DNA of 64,000 bases, from positions 1 to 64,000 of the forward strand of contig NZ_CADFEJ010000001.1 in NCBI RefSeq assembly GCF_902833055.1, in the 5' to 3' direction. The number at the start of each line of letters is the position of its first letter. Position 1 is the stretch's first letter. The notes below the pieces were generated by a model. It did not search any database and was not told where the DNA came from. It saw nothing but the letters and a program-made list of their open reading frames with translations. A program made the position numbers and the translations under genes. Of the stretch, positions 24,127 to 33,227 are shown one piece after another. The DNA is from Burkholderia territorii. Lineage in GTDB: Bacteria > Pseudomonadota > Gammaproteobacteria > Burkholderiales > Burkholderiaceae.

Positions 24127-26340
24127 ATGGCAGAACCGAAGGCGCTCCCTCGCGACTGGCAGCGGATCTTCTCCGCCGGCCGCAGCGTGTCCGGGCGACG
24201 TCTCGGGGCATCGCCGCGCGCCGACCTGTTTCTCGCCGGGTTCATCGTGTCGGTGGTCGCGCTGTTCATCCTGCCGCTGCCGCAAGCCGCGCTCGACGGG
24301 ATGATCTCGCTGAACCTCGCCGCGAGCGTCGTGCTGCTCACGGTGTCGACCTACGTGCCGTCGGCGGTCAGCTTCTCGTCGTTTCCCGCGCTGCTGCTGT
24401 TCACGACACTGTTCCGGCTCGCGCTGAACATCGCGTCGTGCAAGCTGATCCTGCTGCATGCAAACGCTGGCCACGTGATCGACGCGTTCGGCCGGCTCGT
24501 GGTCGGCAACAACGTCGTGGTGGGCGGCGTGGTGTTCCTCGTGATCGCGGTCGTGCAGTTCATCGTGATCGCGAAGGGCTCCGAACGGGTCGCGGAAGTC
24601 GGCGCACGCTTCTCGCTCGACGCGATGCCGGGCAAGCAGATGAGCATCGACGCGGACCTGCGCGCGGGCATCATCAGCGCCGACGAAGCGCGCGAGCGCC
24701 GCGAGAAGCTCGAGCAGGAATCGCAGATGCACGGCGCGATGGACGGCGCGATGAAGTTCGTGAAGGGCGACGCGATCGCGGGCCTCGTGATCGCGTTCAT
24801 CAACATCGTCGCGGGTATCGCGGTCGGCACGCTGATGCACGGGATGGACATCGGCGAAGCACTGCAACGTTACGCGATCCTGACCGTCGGCGACGGGATG
24901 GCGTCGCAGATCCCGTCGCTGCTGGTGTCGATCGCGGCGGGCATCGTGACGACGCGCGTCGCGACGCGCGACACGCGGCAGCGCCAGCTCGGCGAGCAAC
25001 TCGGCGAGCAGCTCGGCGCGCATCCGCGCGCGCTGCTGATCGCGGCGCTGGTGCTGGCGGGCTTTCTCGTCGTGCCCGGTTTTCCGAAGTGGTCGTTCGC
25101 GCTGATCGCGATCGGCCTCGGCGCGTTCGCGTTCACGCAGTTGAAACGCAAAACGACCGCGCCGAGCTTCAACCTGATACATATCGCGGGCCGCATCGGC
25201 GCGACCGACGACGGCCAGCCCGCAAAGGTGTCGCACGCGGCGGGCGTCACGTCGCTGATCGCGGTGTCGTTGTCGGACGATCTGCGCACGACGCTGAACC
25301 TCGCGCAGTTGCAGGCGGCGCTGTCGAGCGCGAAGGCGCGCGTTGACGCGGACATCGGCACGGTGTTTCCGCGCATCACGCTGAACGACGACGAGGGTGC
25401 GCCGGCCGGCACGTACCGCATCTACCTGCAGGACGTGCTCGCCGCGCAGGGTGCGCTGAAGCCGGGCTGGCTGCTGTGGGACGGCGTCGCGCCGTTGCCG
25501 GAGCGCGCGGAGCGCCAGCCGGCCGAGGCATTCGGTCCGTTCGCGACCGCGCTGTGGATCAAGCCCGACGGCGCGGCGCCGGAAGGCAAGTGGCTCACGA
25601 GCGAAGGCGCGCTCGCCGCGCACGTCGAACAGATCGTGCGCCAGCATGCGGATGAACTCATCGGCATCCAGGAAACGCAGGCGCTCGTGCATCTGGTGCG
25701 CCGCGAGCATCCGGAACTCGTCGGCGAACTCACGCGGCTCGTGCCGCTGCAGCGCGTGACCGAGGTGCTGCGCCGGCTGCTTGCCGAGCAGGTGCCGATC
25801 CGCAATCTGCGCGTGATTTTCGAGAGCCTGATCACCTGGGCGCCGAATGAACCGGACGACGTGATCGCGCTGGTCGAGCTGGTGCGCGTCGACCTGCGCC
25901 GGATGATCACCGATCGTCATGCGGGCGCCGCAAGGCAACTGCGCGTCGTGCTGTTCGAGCAGAACCTGCAGGAGCGCATCGAGAACGCGGTGATGCGCAC
26001 GAAACAGGGCAATTTCCTCGCGCTGTCGAGCGCGATCAAGCAGGACATCGGCGAGCAGGTGCGCGCGATCGTGCAGGCCGCGACGTCGGCGCAGGCGGCC
26101 GGCGCGGGCGGCCACGGCAACCCGCAAGGCGCGGCACGCCTTGCGGTGATGGTCGCGCTCGGCGCGCGCCGCTACGTGAAGACGATCCTGCAGCCGGTGC
26201 TGCCCGACCTCGCGGTGCTGTCGTATCAGGAAATCGAAGAGGACGTGCAGCTGCACACGGTCGGCTGGGTGAAGAACCCGCCCGACGACGGCACGCTCGG
26301 CGCGGGCGCCGGCGTGCGCACGCCGGGAGTCGCGCAATGA
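24127..26340 (+). CDS. sctV: type III secretion export gate, SctV
   Basis: A 737-aa inner-membrane export gate (FlhA/LcrD/HrcV family) whose nonameric cytoplasmic ring receives substrates. Residues about 35-330 hold seven to eight helices, including the conserved FHIPEP-family region SLDAMPGKQMSIDADLRAGIIS and the loop KGDAIAGLVIAFINIVAGI. The C-terminal half is the soluble ring domain. ATG 24127 (MAEPKALP) is preferred; an in-frame ATG at 24082 is also possible. It starts the long plus-strand operon and overlaps sctS by 4 bp. Confidence 0.96.
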   Translation: MAEPKALPRDWQRIFSAGRSVSGRRLGASPRADLFLAGFIVSVVALFILPLPQAALDGMISLNLAASVVLLTVSTYVPSAVSFSSFPALLLFTTLFRLALNIASCKLILLHANAGHVIDAFGRLVVGNNVVVGGVVFLVIAVVQFIVIAKGSERVAEVGARFSLDAMPGKQMSIDADLRAGIISADEARERREKLEQESQMHGAMDGAMKFVKGDAIAGLVIAFINIVAGIAVGTLMHGMDIGEALQRYAILTVGDGMASQIPSLLVSIAAGIVTTRVATRDTRQRQLGEQLGEQLGAHPRALLIAALVLAGFLVVPGFPKWSFALIAIGLGAFAFTQLKRKTTAPSFNLIHIAGRIGATDDGQPAKVSHAAGVTSLIAVSLSDDLRTTLNLAQLQAALSSAKARVDADIGTVFPRITLNDDEGAPAGTYRIYLQDVLAAQGALKPGWLLWDGVAPLPERAERQPAEAFGPFATALWIKPDGAAPEGKWLTSEGALAAHVEQIVRQHADELIGIQETQALVHLVRREHPELVGELTRLVPLQRVTEVLRRLLAEQVPIRNLRVIFESLITWAPNEPDDVIALVELVRVDLRRMITDRHAGAARQLRVVLFEQNLQERIENAVMRTKQGNFLALSSAIKQDIGEQVRAIVQAATSAQAAGAGGHGNPQGAARLAVMVALGARRYVKTILQPVLPDLAVLSYQEIEEDVQLHTVGWVKNPPDDGTLGAGAGVRTPGVAQ

Positions 26341-26615
26341 CGAGCTCGACGATCCTCGACCTGACGCGGCAGGCGCTGATGCTGGTGCTGCTGCTGTCGC
26401 TGCCGATCGTGCTGATCGCCACCGTCACCGGCCTGGTCGTCGCGATCCTGCAGGCCGTCACGCAGGTGCAGGACGCCAACATCGGCATCGCGGTGCGGCT
26501 GATCGCCGTGATGGTCGCGCTCGTGCTGCTGTCGGGCTGGCTCGGCAGCGAGGTGCTGCGCTTCGCGCAGCAGGCGCTGGAACGCATGTTCGTTTCTTCC
26601 ACAGGAGTGCTTTGA
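26337..26615 (+). CDS. sctS: type III secretion export apparatus protein SctS
   Basis: A 92-aa protein with two transmembrane helices (residues 14-38 and 48-72) of the FliQ/YscS/HrcS family, part of the SctRST export core. The conserved block LPIVLIATVTGLVVAILQAVTQVQD is present. ATGA overlap with sctV and TGATG overlap with sctC suggest coupled translation. Confidence 0.96.
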   Translation: MTSSTILDLTRQALMLVLLLSLPIVLIATVTGLVVAILQAVTQVQDANIGIAVRLIAVMVALVLLSGWLGSEVLRFAQQALERMFVSSTGVL

Positions 26616-28654
26616 TGCGTCGACGCGTCGCCCCGATCCGGTTTCAACCGCGCCGCCTGCAACGGGCCGCGCTCGCCATGTGCGCGACGGCGCTGCTCAC
26701 GGCATCGCTGTGCATGACGGTCGCGCATCCGGCGCGCGCGGCCGACCTGCGCTGGCGCAACAAGCCGTTCACGATCGTCGCGAACGGCAAGAAGATCGGT
26801 GACTTCATTCGCGAACTCGCGTCGTCGCAGGGCGTGACGGCCGTGGTCGATCCGAAAGTCGACGGCGTGATCAGCGGCCGTTTCTCGGGCACGCCGCAGC
26901 AGACGCTCGACACGATCTGCTCGACCTACGGTCTCACGTGGTACTACGACGGCTCGTTCCTGTACGTCGACCCGGCCGACCAGTCGCAGACGCAGATGAT
27001 CCCGATTCCGCCGAACTCGGCCGGCGAGATCGGCCGCGCGCTGCAGGCGATGCAGATTCCCGACAAGCGCTACACGCTCGTGATCAACGATCGCGCGAAC
27101 AGCGTGTACGTGGCCGGCCCGCGCCGCTACGTGGAGCTCGTGCGGCAGGCGGTCGGCTCGGTCGGCGATCCGTCGGCGAACGGCGCGCATGCGGACATCC
27201 GCGCGTTCCGGCTCAAGTACGGCTGGGCGTCCGACTTCACGATCAACCGCTCGGGCAAGGAAGTGACGGTGCCGGGCGTCGCGACGATCCTGCGCCGGCT
27301 GTTCGGCAAGGGCGGCGGCACGAACGAACTGCCGTCGAGCACGCCGCTCGGGCAGGCGGCGCGCCAGGTGAAGCTCGGCTCGGGGCTGACCATCGCGGTG
27401 CCGCGGCTCGATTTCCCGGACATTTCCGGCGGCCCGCGGCAGGGCGGCTATGGTGGCGCGGACGGCAGCGCGGGCGGTTTTTCGCCGTTCTCGAATGGCG
27501 GCGGTGGCGACACGCTGCCTCAGATCGTCGCCGATCCCGCGATCAACGCGGTGATCGTGCGCGACCTGCCGGAAAACATGTACCGCTACCAGTCGCTGAT
27601 CAATCAGCTCGACGAGCGGCCGCGCATCGTCGAGATCAACGTGACGATCATCGACATCAACGAGGATTCGCTCGACAGCCTCGGGATCGACTGGCGCCTG
27701 CACACGACGCACGGCGACGTGCAGATCGGCAACGGCCAGAACCCGCTGAACGGCAACACGCAGTACAACGGCGCGGGCAATCCGCCGCTGACGTTCGGCA
27801 TCGGCACGTCGGAAACCGGGCAGACCGGCACCTTCATGCCGACCGGCATCGCGCTGACCGCGTCGATCGGCGGGTCGTTGCGCAACTACCTGCTCACGCG
27901 CGTGAACGCGCTCGCGCAGAAGGGGCAGGCGCAGCTGCGCTCGAAGCCGAAGGTGCTCGCGCTCGACAACACCGAGGCCATTCTCGAGAACCTCACGCAG
28001 TTCTACGTGCAGGTGCCGGGCTACCAGGATTCGTCGCTGTACAGCGTGACGACCGGCACCAGCATCAAGGTGACGCCGATGATCGTCGACGAGGCGATCC
28101 GCAACGCGGCCGCCGTGTCCGGCAATCCGCAGAGCGTGATGATGTCGATCGACATCCAGGACGGCAACATCGTGCCGGGGCAGGCCGTGTCGAACGTGCC
28201 GGTGATTCAGCAGCGCAACATCGTCACGAAGACGATGATCGACGAAGGCAAGAGCCTGCTGATCGCGGGTTTCAACGACGACGAGGTGCGGCTGAACAAG
28301 AGCGGCGTGCCGTGGCTGTCGGACATTCCGCTGATCGGCAACCTGTTCAAGTACACCGACAAGTCGGGCAACCACATGGAGCGGTTCTATCTGCTGACGC
28401 CGCGCGTGGTGACGACCGCGTCGATGTACGCGCCGGACGGCTCGCCGGTGAATCCGGGCGTGGACGGGCCAGCCGGTTCGGACGGCACGTCGATGTATCG
28501 CCCGCCGGACAACGACATCGCGGTGCCGCTCACGCCCGCGCCGCTGCCCGGCACGAAGTTCGGCCCGCCCGCGCTGCCGCCGCCGAAGGATTCGGCCGCG
28601 CAGCCCGTGGCGACGACCGCAGGAGCGTCCACTCATGTCGACGACCATCATTGA
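26615..28654 (+). CDS. sctC: type III secretion outer-membrane secretin, SctC
   Basis: A 679-aa secretin (YscC/HrcC family) forming the outer-membrane ring. The signal peptide spans about residues 1-43. N-domains follow (RWRNKPFTIVANGKKIGDFI, then a ring-building repeat near IVEINVTIIDIN), then the secretin barrel with the diagnostic VPWLSDIPLIGNLFKY near residue 570. A Pro-rich tail follows. The ATG at 26615 overlaps the sctS stop by one base behind AGGAG. It overlaps sctD by 20 bp. Confidence 0.95.
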   Translation: MRRRVAPIRFQPRRLQRAALAMCATALLTASLCMTVAHPARAADLRWRNKPFTIVANGKKIGDFIRELASSQGVTAVVDPKVDGVISGRFSGTPQQTLDTICSTYGLTWYYDGSFLYVDPADQSQTQMIPIPPNSAGEIGRALQAMQIPDKRYTLVINDRANSVYVAGPRRYVELVRQAVGSVGDPSANGAHADIRAFRLKYGWASDFTINRSGKEVTVPGVATILRRLFGKGGGTNELPSSTPLGQAARQVKLGSGLTIAVPRLDFPDISGGPRQGGYGGADGSAGGFSPFSNGGGGDTLPQIVADPAINAVIVRDLPENMYRYQSLINQLDERPRIVEINVTIIDINEDSLDSLGIDWRLHTTHGDVQIGNGQNPLNGNTQYNGAGNPPLTFGIGTSETGQTGTFMPTGIALTASIGGSLRNYLLTRVNALAQKGQAQLRSKPKVLALDNTEAILENLTQFYVQVPGYQDSSLYSVTTGTSIKVTPMIVDEAIRNAAAVSGNPQSVMMSIDIQDGNIVPGQAVSNVPVIQQRNIVTKTMIDEGKSLLIAGFNDDEVRLNKSGVPWLSDIPLIGNLFKYTDKSGNHMERFYLLTPRVVTTASMYAPDGSPVNPGVDGPAGSDGTSMYRPPDNDIAVPLTPAPLPGTKFGPPALPPPKDSAAQPVATTAGASTHVDDHH

Positions 28655-29981
28655 TCCGCACGGCGACGGCGCTTTGCCCGGCGGCGCCGGCGCGGGGTCG
28701 GCCGCCCTCGCGTCGCCGTGGAACGTGTGCTTCCTCAGCGGACCGATGTACGGCCGCACGATGTCGCTCGCGCGCGGCGCGAACTGGGTCGGCACCGCGG
28801 CCGACTGCGAGGTGATCCTGCCCGATCGCGAGATCGGCGCGAAACAGGTGTGCCTGCAGGTCGGCGCGCTCGCGGTGACGGTGCAGAACCACGGTGGCGA
28901 CGGCGGCGCGCCCGTGCTGTTCAACGACGAGCCGCTCGGCGCGGGCCGCCGCTCGATGACGCCGCAGGACGTCGTGACGGTCGGCTCGATCAAGCTCGGG
29001 ATCGCGCGTCACGCGCAGGCGAGCGTCGCGGTGCCCGACGAGGCCGACGCGCCGGATGCCGCGCGCGAGGCCGCCTGGCTCGGCTGGCTCACCGGCGGGC
29101 TGCGGCGTCTGGGCAGCCGGCGGCTCGTGATCGCGGTCGTCGCGCTGTGGATCGGCGTGCTGCTCGGCGCGCTAGGTTACGGTTTCGTCGCGTGGTCGGG
29201 GCGCCTGCCTTGGCAACACGAATCGGTGCTCGCGCGCACGCACCGGCTGCAGCAACTGCTGCACGCGTATCCGGAGCTCGCCGTCGCGCCGCGCGACGAC
29301 GGCGTGATCGTGTCGGGTTACGTGAGCGACCCGGTCGCGCGGGAACGCGTCGCGCAGATCGTCGCGGGCGTCGACAACGCGGCGCTCGGCAACATCTACG
29401 TGGTCAGCGATCTCGTCGCGACCGCGCAGACGTATTTCAGCGATACGGCACTGACGGTCACCTATCTGGGCCGCGGGCGGATCGAATTGACGGGCGCGGC
29501 CGAGCGCGCGCAGATCGAGCCGCGCATCCGCAACTACATGAAGGATGCGCGTCCGGCGCTGGAGGTGGTCGACCACGTGCGCGACGCCGATGCCGCCGCG
29601 CCGCGCACCGCGACGACGCTTGGCGGCGTCGCGGGAATTCCGGAGATCACGACGGTGTTCGCGGGCGACGGCGACCAGCGTTACATCGAGACGGCCGACG
29701 GCAGCCGCTATTTCGAAGGGGCGCGGCTGAAGGAAGGGCCGACCGTCGTGTCGATCGGACCGGACGAAGTCGTGTTCGAGCGCAACGGCCAGCGCATCAC
29801 GATGCCGCTGGGCGGCCCGTCCGCGAGCGCGCCCGAGCGGGTGCCAGCACCGCCCGTGCCGCCGCTCGCGAGCGGCGCGGCGACCGGTGTCGCGCAGCCG
29901 GTGCCAGGGCCGACGCTGCTGCCAGATGTGGCGGCGCCGGCCGTCGGGGCGGCCGGCGCATCGAAGGAGGCGGCGCACTAG
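28635..29981 (+). CDS. sctD: type III secretion inner-membrane ring protein SctD
   Basis: A 448-aa single-pass ring protein. The N-terminal cytoplasmic FHA-like domain (about residues 28-130, WNVCFLSGPMYGRTMSLARG, then CEVILPDREI) is followed by one TM helix (about residues 158-184, LVIAVVALWIGVLLGALGYGF). The periplasmic ring-building domains contain GVIVSGYVSDPVARERVAQI. The Pro/Ala-rich C-terminal tail from about residue 395 is longer than in many homologues. The start has GGAG and lies inside sctC. Confidence 0.9.
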   Translation: MSTTIIDPHGDGALPGGAGAGSAALASPWNVCFLSGPMYGRTMSLARGANWVGTAADCEVILPDREIGAKQVCLQVGALAVTVQNHGGDGGAPVLFNDEPLGAGRRSMTPQDVVTVGSIKLGIARHAQASVAVPDEADAPDAAREAAWLGWLTGGLRRLGSRRLVIAVVALWIGVLLGALGYGFVAWSGRLPWQHESVLARTHRLQQLLHAYPELAVAPRDDGVIVSGYVSDPVARERVAQIVAGVDNAALGNIYVVSDLVATAQTYFSDTALTVTYLGRGRIELTGAAERAQIEPRIRNYMKDARPALEVVDHVRDADAAAPRTATTLGGVAGIPEITTVFAGDGDQRYIETADGSRYFEGARLKEGPTVVSIGPDEVVFERNGQRITMPLGGPSASAPERVPAPPVPPLASGAATGVAQPVPGPTLLPDVAAPAVGAAGASKEAAH

Positions 29982-30124
29982 CGCCGCGACAGGATCTGCG
30001 CATCGCGCGTCGCGCGGTGCGCGCATTACGCGACACGCCGCGCGCATGCGGCGCGTCACGTCGCCGGTGGGGCATGGGGCCGCCGCCGGAATGTGGATGA
30101 TGTCTTTACGCAAAGGAGCGAAAT

Positions 30125-30337
30125 ATGGGTGCCTCAGCAGCCGGTGGTCCGAACGACACGACCCAGGTCCAACAGCAGGCGGACGACCTGACCAAGACGC
30201 AACTCGAACTGACGAAGATCAACTTCCAGGTCCAGCAGTCGACCGCGACGTTCGAAACCAGTAACGCAGTGACCGCGCAGGAAGGGACGGCGAACGCCCA
30301 GGTTGCGCAACACCTGAGTTCCGCCGGCCGCGCATGA
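30125..30337 (+). CDS. probable type III needle/pilus subunit (SctF position)
   Basis: A 70-aa, Gln/Thr-rich helical protein between sctD and sctI, where needle genes are often found. It starts MGASAAGGPNDTTQVQQQAD, has no signal peptide or membrane helix, and is preceded by AAGGAGCG. Size and composition suit a secreted needle or Hrp-pilus-like subunit. However, the usual needle hairpin motifs (W near the start, PxxP turn) are not evident, so SctF identity is inferred from position only. A chaperone or small regulator is the alternative. Confidence 0.55.
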   Translation: MGASAAGGPNDTTQVQQQADDLTKTQLELTKINFQVQQSTATFETSNAVTAQEGTANAQVAQHLSSAGRA

Positions 30338-30461
30338 CGCCGGTCGCCGGCCGTGCCGCGCGACGCCACATGCCGGGGCCGCCCGTGACGGGTGCCCGGC
30401 GGGGCGCACGCGTGTGCCGGCCGGCTCGTTTCCGGCTCTGCCGGTCAAGGAGGACACGATC

Positions 30462-30941
30462 ATGTCGGTAACAGGCGTAGGCGCGGCGCCGCCGGGCGCA
30501 GCCGCGCTCGCGGGCGCCGTGCAGCAGGCGGGCGCGGCGTCCGATCCGGCGCAGGTGCGCCAGTTCGATGCGTTGATGCAGGCGGGCGCGTCGCCGGCCG
30601 CAACGTCGCCGTCGGCGTCCGGCGTCGCGATGTCGCGCGTGTCGGCCGATGCGGCGCCGGCGGTGCAGATGACGCCCGCGCAGGCCAACCAGTCGTCGCT
30701 CGTCGAGCGGTTGCGCACGTACGGCAACGATCTCGACACGCGGTACGCGAACATCGACAAGCATCGCACCGAGATGCTGACGTCGATGGCGGACAACCGC
30801 AGCGATCCGCTGATGACGATGGTGAAGGCGATGGATTTCCAGTGGACGGCGACCACGACGATTTCCGAATACCAGTTGAGCCTGTCGGTCGCGCAGGCGG
30901 CGAACGGCTTCACGCACACGGTGCTGAAGACGCAGGAGTGA
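30462..30941 (+). CDS. sctI: type III inner rod protein SctI
   Basis: A 159-aa protein resembling HrpB2/YscI inner rod proteins. The N-terminal half is low complexity (Ala/Ser/Pro). The conserved C-terminal helix carries MVKAMDFQWTATTTISEYQL, then SLSVAQAANGFTHTVLKTQE, typical of rod proteins that polymerise inside the basal body. AAGGAGG precedes ATG 30462. It lies directly upstream of sctJ, a standard order. Confidence 0.85.
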   Translation: MSVTGVGAAPPGAAALAGAVQQAGAASDPAQVRQFDALMQAGASPAATSPSASGVAMSRVSADAAPAVQMTPAQANQSSLVERLRTYGNDLDTRYANIDKHRTEMLTSMADNRSDPLMTMVKAMDFQWTATTTISEYQLSLSVAQAANGFTHTVLKTQE

Positions 30942-30994
30942 CGAAGGCCGGTGCGTGTGCCTGAAGCGGCCGCGCGCCCTGAAGCGGACAAACG

Positions 30995-31879
30995 ATGACG
31001 ACGATCGATTCGACGCCGCGCATGCATGCGTGGCGCAGCCGGGCAGCGCGCGCGCTGCTCGCGGGACTGCTCGCGCTGCTCGCCGGCTGCCAGAAGGAGC
31101 TGTACTCCGGCCTGTCGGAGCGCGATGCGAACCAGATGGTCGCCGTGCTCGGCGATGCGGGCATCAGCGCGTCGAAGGACAACGACGCGCGCGACACGTC
31201 GGATCGCAACGCATGGCAGGTGAGCGTCGCGGACGGCGACATGCAGTCGGCGCTCACCGTGCTGCAGGCGAACGGGCTGCCGAAGCCGAGCTATGCGAGC
31301 CTCGGCGAGCTGTTCCAGAAGCAGGGCCTCGTGTCGACGCCGGCCGAGGAGCGCGTGCGCTACCTGTACGGCGTGTCGCAGGACCTGTCGCGCACGCTGC
31401 AGGACATCGAGGGCGTGGTGGTCGCGCGCGTGCAGGTCGTGATTCCGGAGAACGATCCGCTCGCGGACAAGATCAAGCCGTCGTCGGCGGCCGTGTACAT
31501 CCGCTATCGGCCCGGCGTGGATCTGCGCGCGATGGCGCCGATGGTCAAGGATCTCGTCGCGCACAGCATCGAGGGGCTGCAGTACGACAACGTGTCGCTG
31601 TTCCTGCAGCCGGCCGCCGCGCGCACCACGCGGGTGGACGGCATCGGCAGCGCCGTGTCGGACATCCTGCGGCTGCGCTCGCCGCTCGGCTGGCTGGTGT
31701 TCGCGCTGATCCTGCTGACCTGCGCGGTGATCGCGCTGTCGGCCGCACGGCGCGGGATGTTCGGCGCGCGGCTCGCCGCGCTGGTCGGCACGCCGCGCGG
31801 CGCGAACGCCACCGGCGGTGCATCCGCGTCGTCGGGCGGCGGCCTGCGCACGCCGGACGGCGCGCGCGACGGCGCATGA
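30995..31879 (+). CDS. sctJ: type III secretion lipoprotein ring SctJ
   Basis: A 294-aa member of the YscJ/PrgK/HrcJ family, which forms the inner-membrane ring with SctD. The lipobox LLALLAGC (Cys32) follows a hydrophobic signal. The ring-building motif region reads LYSGLSERDANQMVAVL and YGVSQDLSRTLQDIEGVVVARVQVVIP. A C-terminal TM helix (about residues 228-250, SPLGWLVFALILLTCAVIAL) is followed by a short cytoplasmic tail. It overlaps sctK by 4 bp. Confidence 0.95.
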   Translation: MTTIDSTPRMHAWRSRAARALLAGLLALLAGCQKELYSGLSERDANQMVAVLGDAGISASKDNDARDTSDRNAWQVSVADGDMQSALTVLQANGLPKPSYASLGELFQKQGLVSTPAEERVRYLYGVSQDLSRTLQDIEGVVVARVQVVIPENDPLADKIKPSSAAVYIRYRPGVDLRAMAPMVKDLVAHSIEGLQYDNVSLFLQPAAARTTRVDGIGSAVSDILRLRSPLGWLVFALILLTCAVIALSAARRGMFGARLAALVGTPRGANATGGASASSGGGLRTPDGARDGA

Positions 31880-32616
31880 GCGACCCTGCCGCGCTGCCGC
31901 CGATCGACCGGCCCGATGCCGCGTCGCTGCCGTGGCTGCAACCGCTCGCGCCGCCGCCCGCCGCGCGGCGCGCGGCGTTTCACGCGCTCGTCTGCGAATT
32001 CAACCTGCGGCCCGACCGCTATCTGCATGTGACGCGCGTGCCGGCCGAGTGGCCCGCGCGCTATCGGTCGCCCGACGCGTTCGGGCCGGCCGGCCGCAAG
32101 CTGCTTGCGCGCCATCTGCTCGACGTGAACGGCGTGGCCGGGCAACACGACTTCGACGTCGCGAATCCATGCGCGCGGCTTGCGCTGCTGCCCGGCGCGG
32201 CGCTCGAGCAGCTCGCGTCGTATGCGGGGTTGCTGCTGCATCGCGGCTGGCTGCGCGACGCGCTGAGCGTGCGCCGCATTCGCGCGGAGGTCGCCGCGAA
32301 GCTCGGCGGCGACGCGCTGGAGCTTGCGCTCGAGCGTGCGCCGGAATTCGGTGCGCTCGCGGACACGCTCGAACCGTGGCGTGCCGATCCGGCCGCGCTG
32401 CCCGGGGTGATCCGTGCGCGCGGCGGGCGACTGCTCGCGGATTTCGTCGGCGTGGCCGGCGATGCGGTCGCGCGGCGCGCGCGCCTGAAATTCAACCGCG
32501 CGATCGACGACGAAGCGCCGTACTGGCTGAACCGCGCGCAGCGCGACCAGTTCGGCGAATTGCTGTTCCTGTTTCTGATTCCCGAGAGGCTTGCGTCATG
32601 GGACTGGCTTTTCTGA
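31876..32616 (+). CDS. sctK: type III cytoplasmic sorting-platform protein SctK
   Basis: A 246-aa soluble protein in the sctJ-K-L position, resembling the weakly conserved SctK (HrpD/HrpB4/YscK) family: an N-terminal [20 protein letters not shown] and C-terminal [15 protein letters not shown] end ([20 protein letters not shown]). SctK bridges the inner-membrane ring and the SctQ/L/N platform. The ATGA overlap with sctJ and 19-bp overlap with sctL indicate tight coupling. The call depends on context as much as sequence. Confidence 0.8.
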   Translation: MSDPAALPPIDRPDAASLPWLQPLAPPPAARRAAFHALVCEFNLRPDRYLHVTRVPAEWPARYRSPDAFGPAGRKLLARHLLDVNGVAGQHDFDVANPCARLALLPGAALEQLASYAGLLLHRGWLRDALSVRRIRAEVAAKLGGDALELALERAPEFGALADTLEPWRADPAALPGVIRARGGRLLADFVGVAGDAVARRARLKFNRAIDDEAPYWLNRAQRDQFGELLFLFLIPERLASWDWLF

Positions 32617-33227
32617 TCACGAGCGACAACCTGCAGTTGCTGTCCGAGCGCAAGGTGCTCAAGGAGCGCGAATACGCGGCGCTGCTCGATGCCTCGGCGG
32701 TGATCGCGACCGCGCGCGACGAGGCCGCGCGCATCGTCGCCGATGCGCAGCGCGAATTCGACAAGCGCCAGGCGGCGGGCTACGACGAAGGCATGCGCCG
32801 CGCGCAGCGCGAGCATGCCGCGCAGACGTATACGCAGGCGCTGGCCGCCGCGCGCACGATGGAGTCGATGAAGGATTCGATGGCCGACATCGTCGTGAAG
32901 GCCGTGCGCGCGATCGTCGGCGAGATGAGCACGCAGAAGCTGTACGAGGCCGCGCTCGCGCGGATCGCGCCGCTGGTGCGCGACGAGGCGTTCCTGATCG
33001 TGCGGGTCGCGCCGGGCCGCGAGGACGAGATGCGCGACGCGCTCGATCGCGCGTTCGCCGGACAGTCGAACCGGCAACGGATCCGCATCGTCGAGGATGC
33101 GCAACTCGAACGTCACGCGTGCACGGTCGAGACACCGTCGGGGCGCATCGACGCGAGCCTCGACCTGCAGATCGACGCGCTGCGACAGGCGATCCGCCGC
33201 GACGCGCTGAAGGGCACGACGCGATGA
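32598..33227 (+). CDS. sctL: type III ATPase stator SctL
   Basis: A 209-aa protein of the FliH/YscL/HrpE family that holds the SctN hexamer to the platform and restrains the ATPase. An N-terminal segment ([20 protein letters not shown]) is followed by a long charged helix rich in Ala/Glu/Arg (residues 20-95) and a compact C-terminal domain ending in [23 protein letters not shown] precedes ATG 32598. It overlaps sctN by 4 bp. Confidence 0.9.
   Translation: MGLAFLITSDNLQLLSERKVLKEREYAALLDASAVIATARDEAARIVADAQREFDKRQAAGYDEGMRRAQREHAAQTYTQALAAARTMESMKDSMADIVVKAVRAIVGEMSTQKLYEAALARIAPLVRDEAFLIVRVAPGREDEMRDALDRAFAGQSNRQRIRIVEDAQLERHACTVETPSGRIDASLDLQIDALRQAIRRDALKGTTR

Noticed and set aside
24058..26337. 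A 759-codon minus-strand frame opposite sctV
   Set aside because: Arg/His/Asp-rich shadow of the sctV frame with no recognisable fold.
26036..28993. A 985-codon minus-strand frame opposite sctV, sctS, sctC and sctD
   Set aside because: It is antisense to well-supported genes, is dominated by Arg/Ala/Gly/His from GC-rich codons, and has no Shine-Dalgarno or domain. Long open antisense frames are expected at this GC content.
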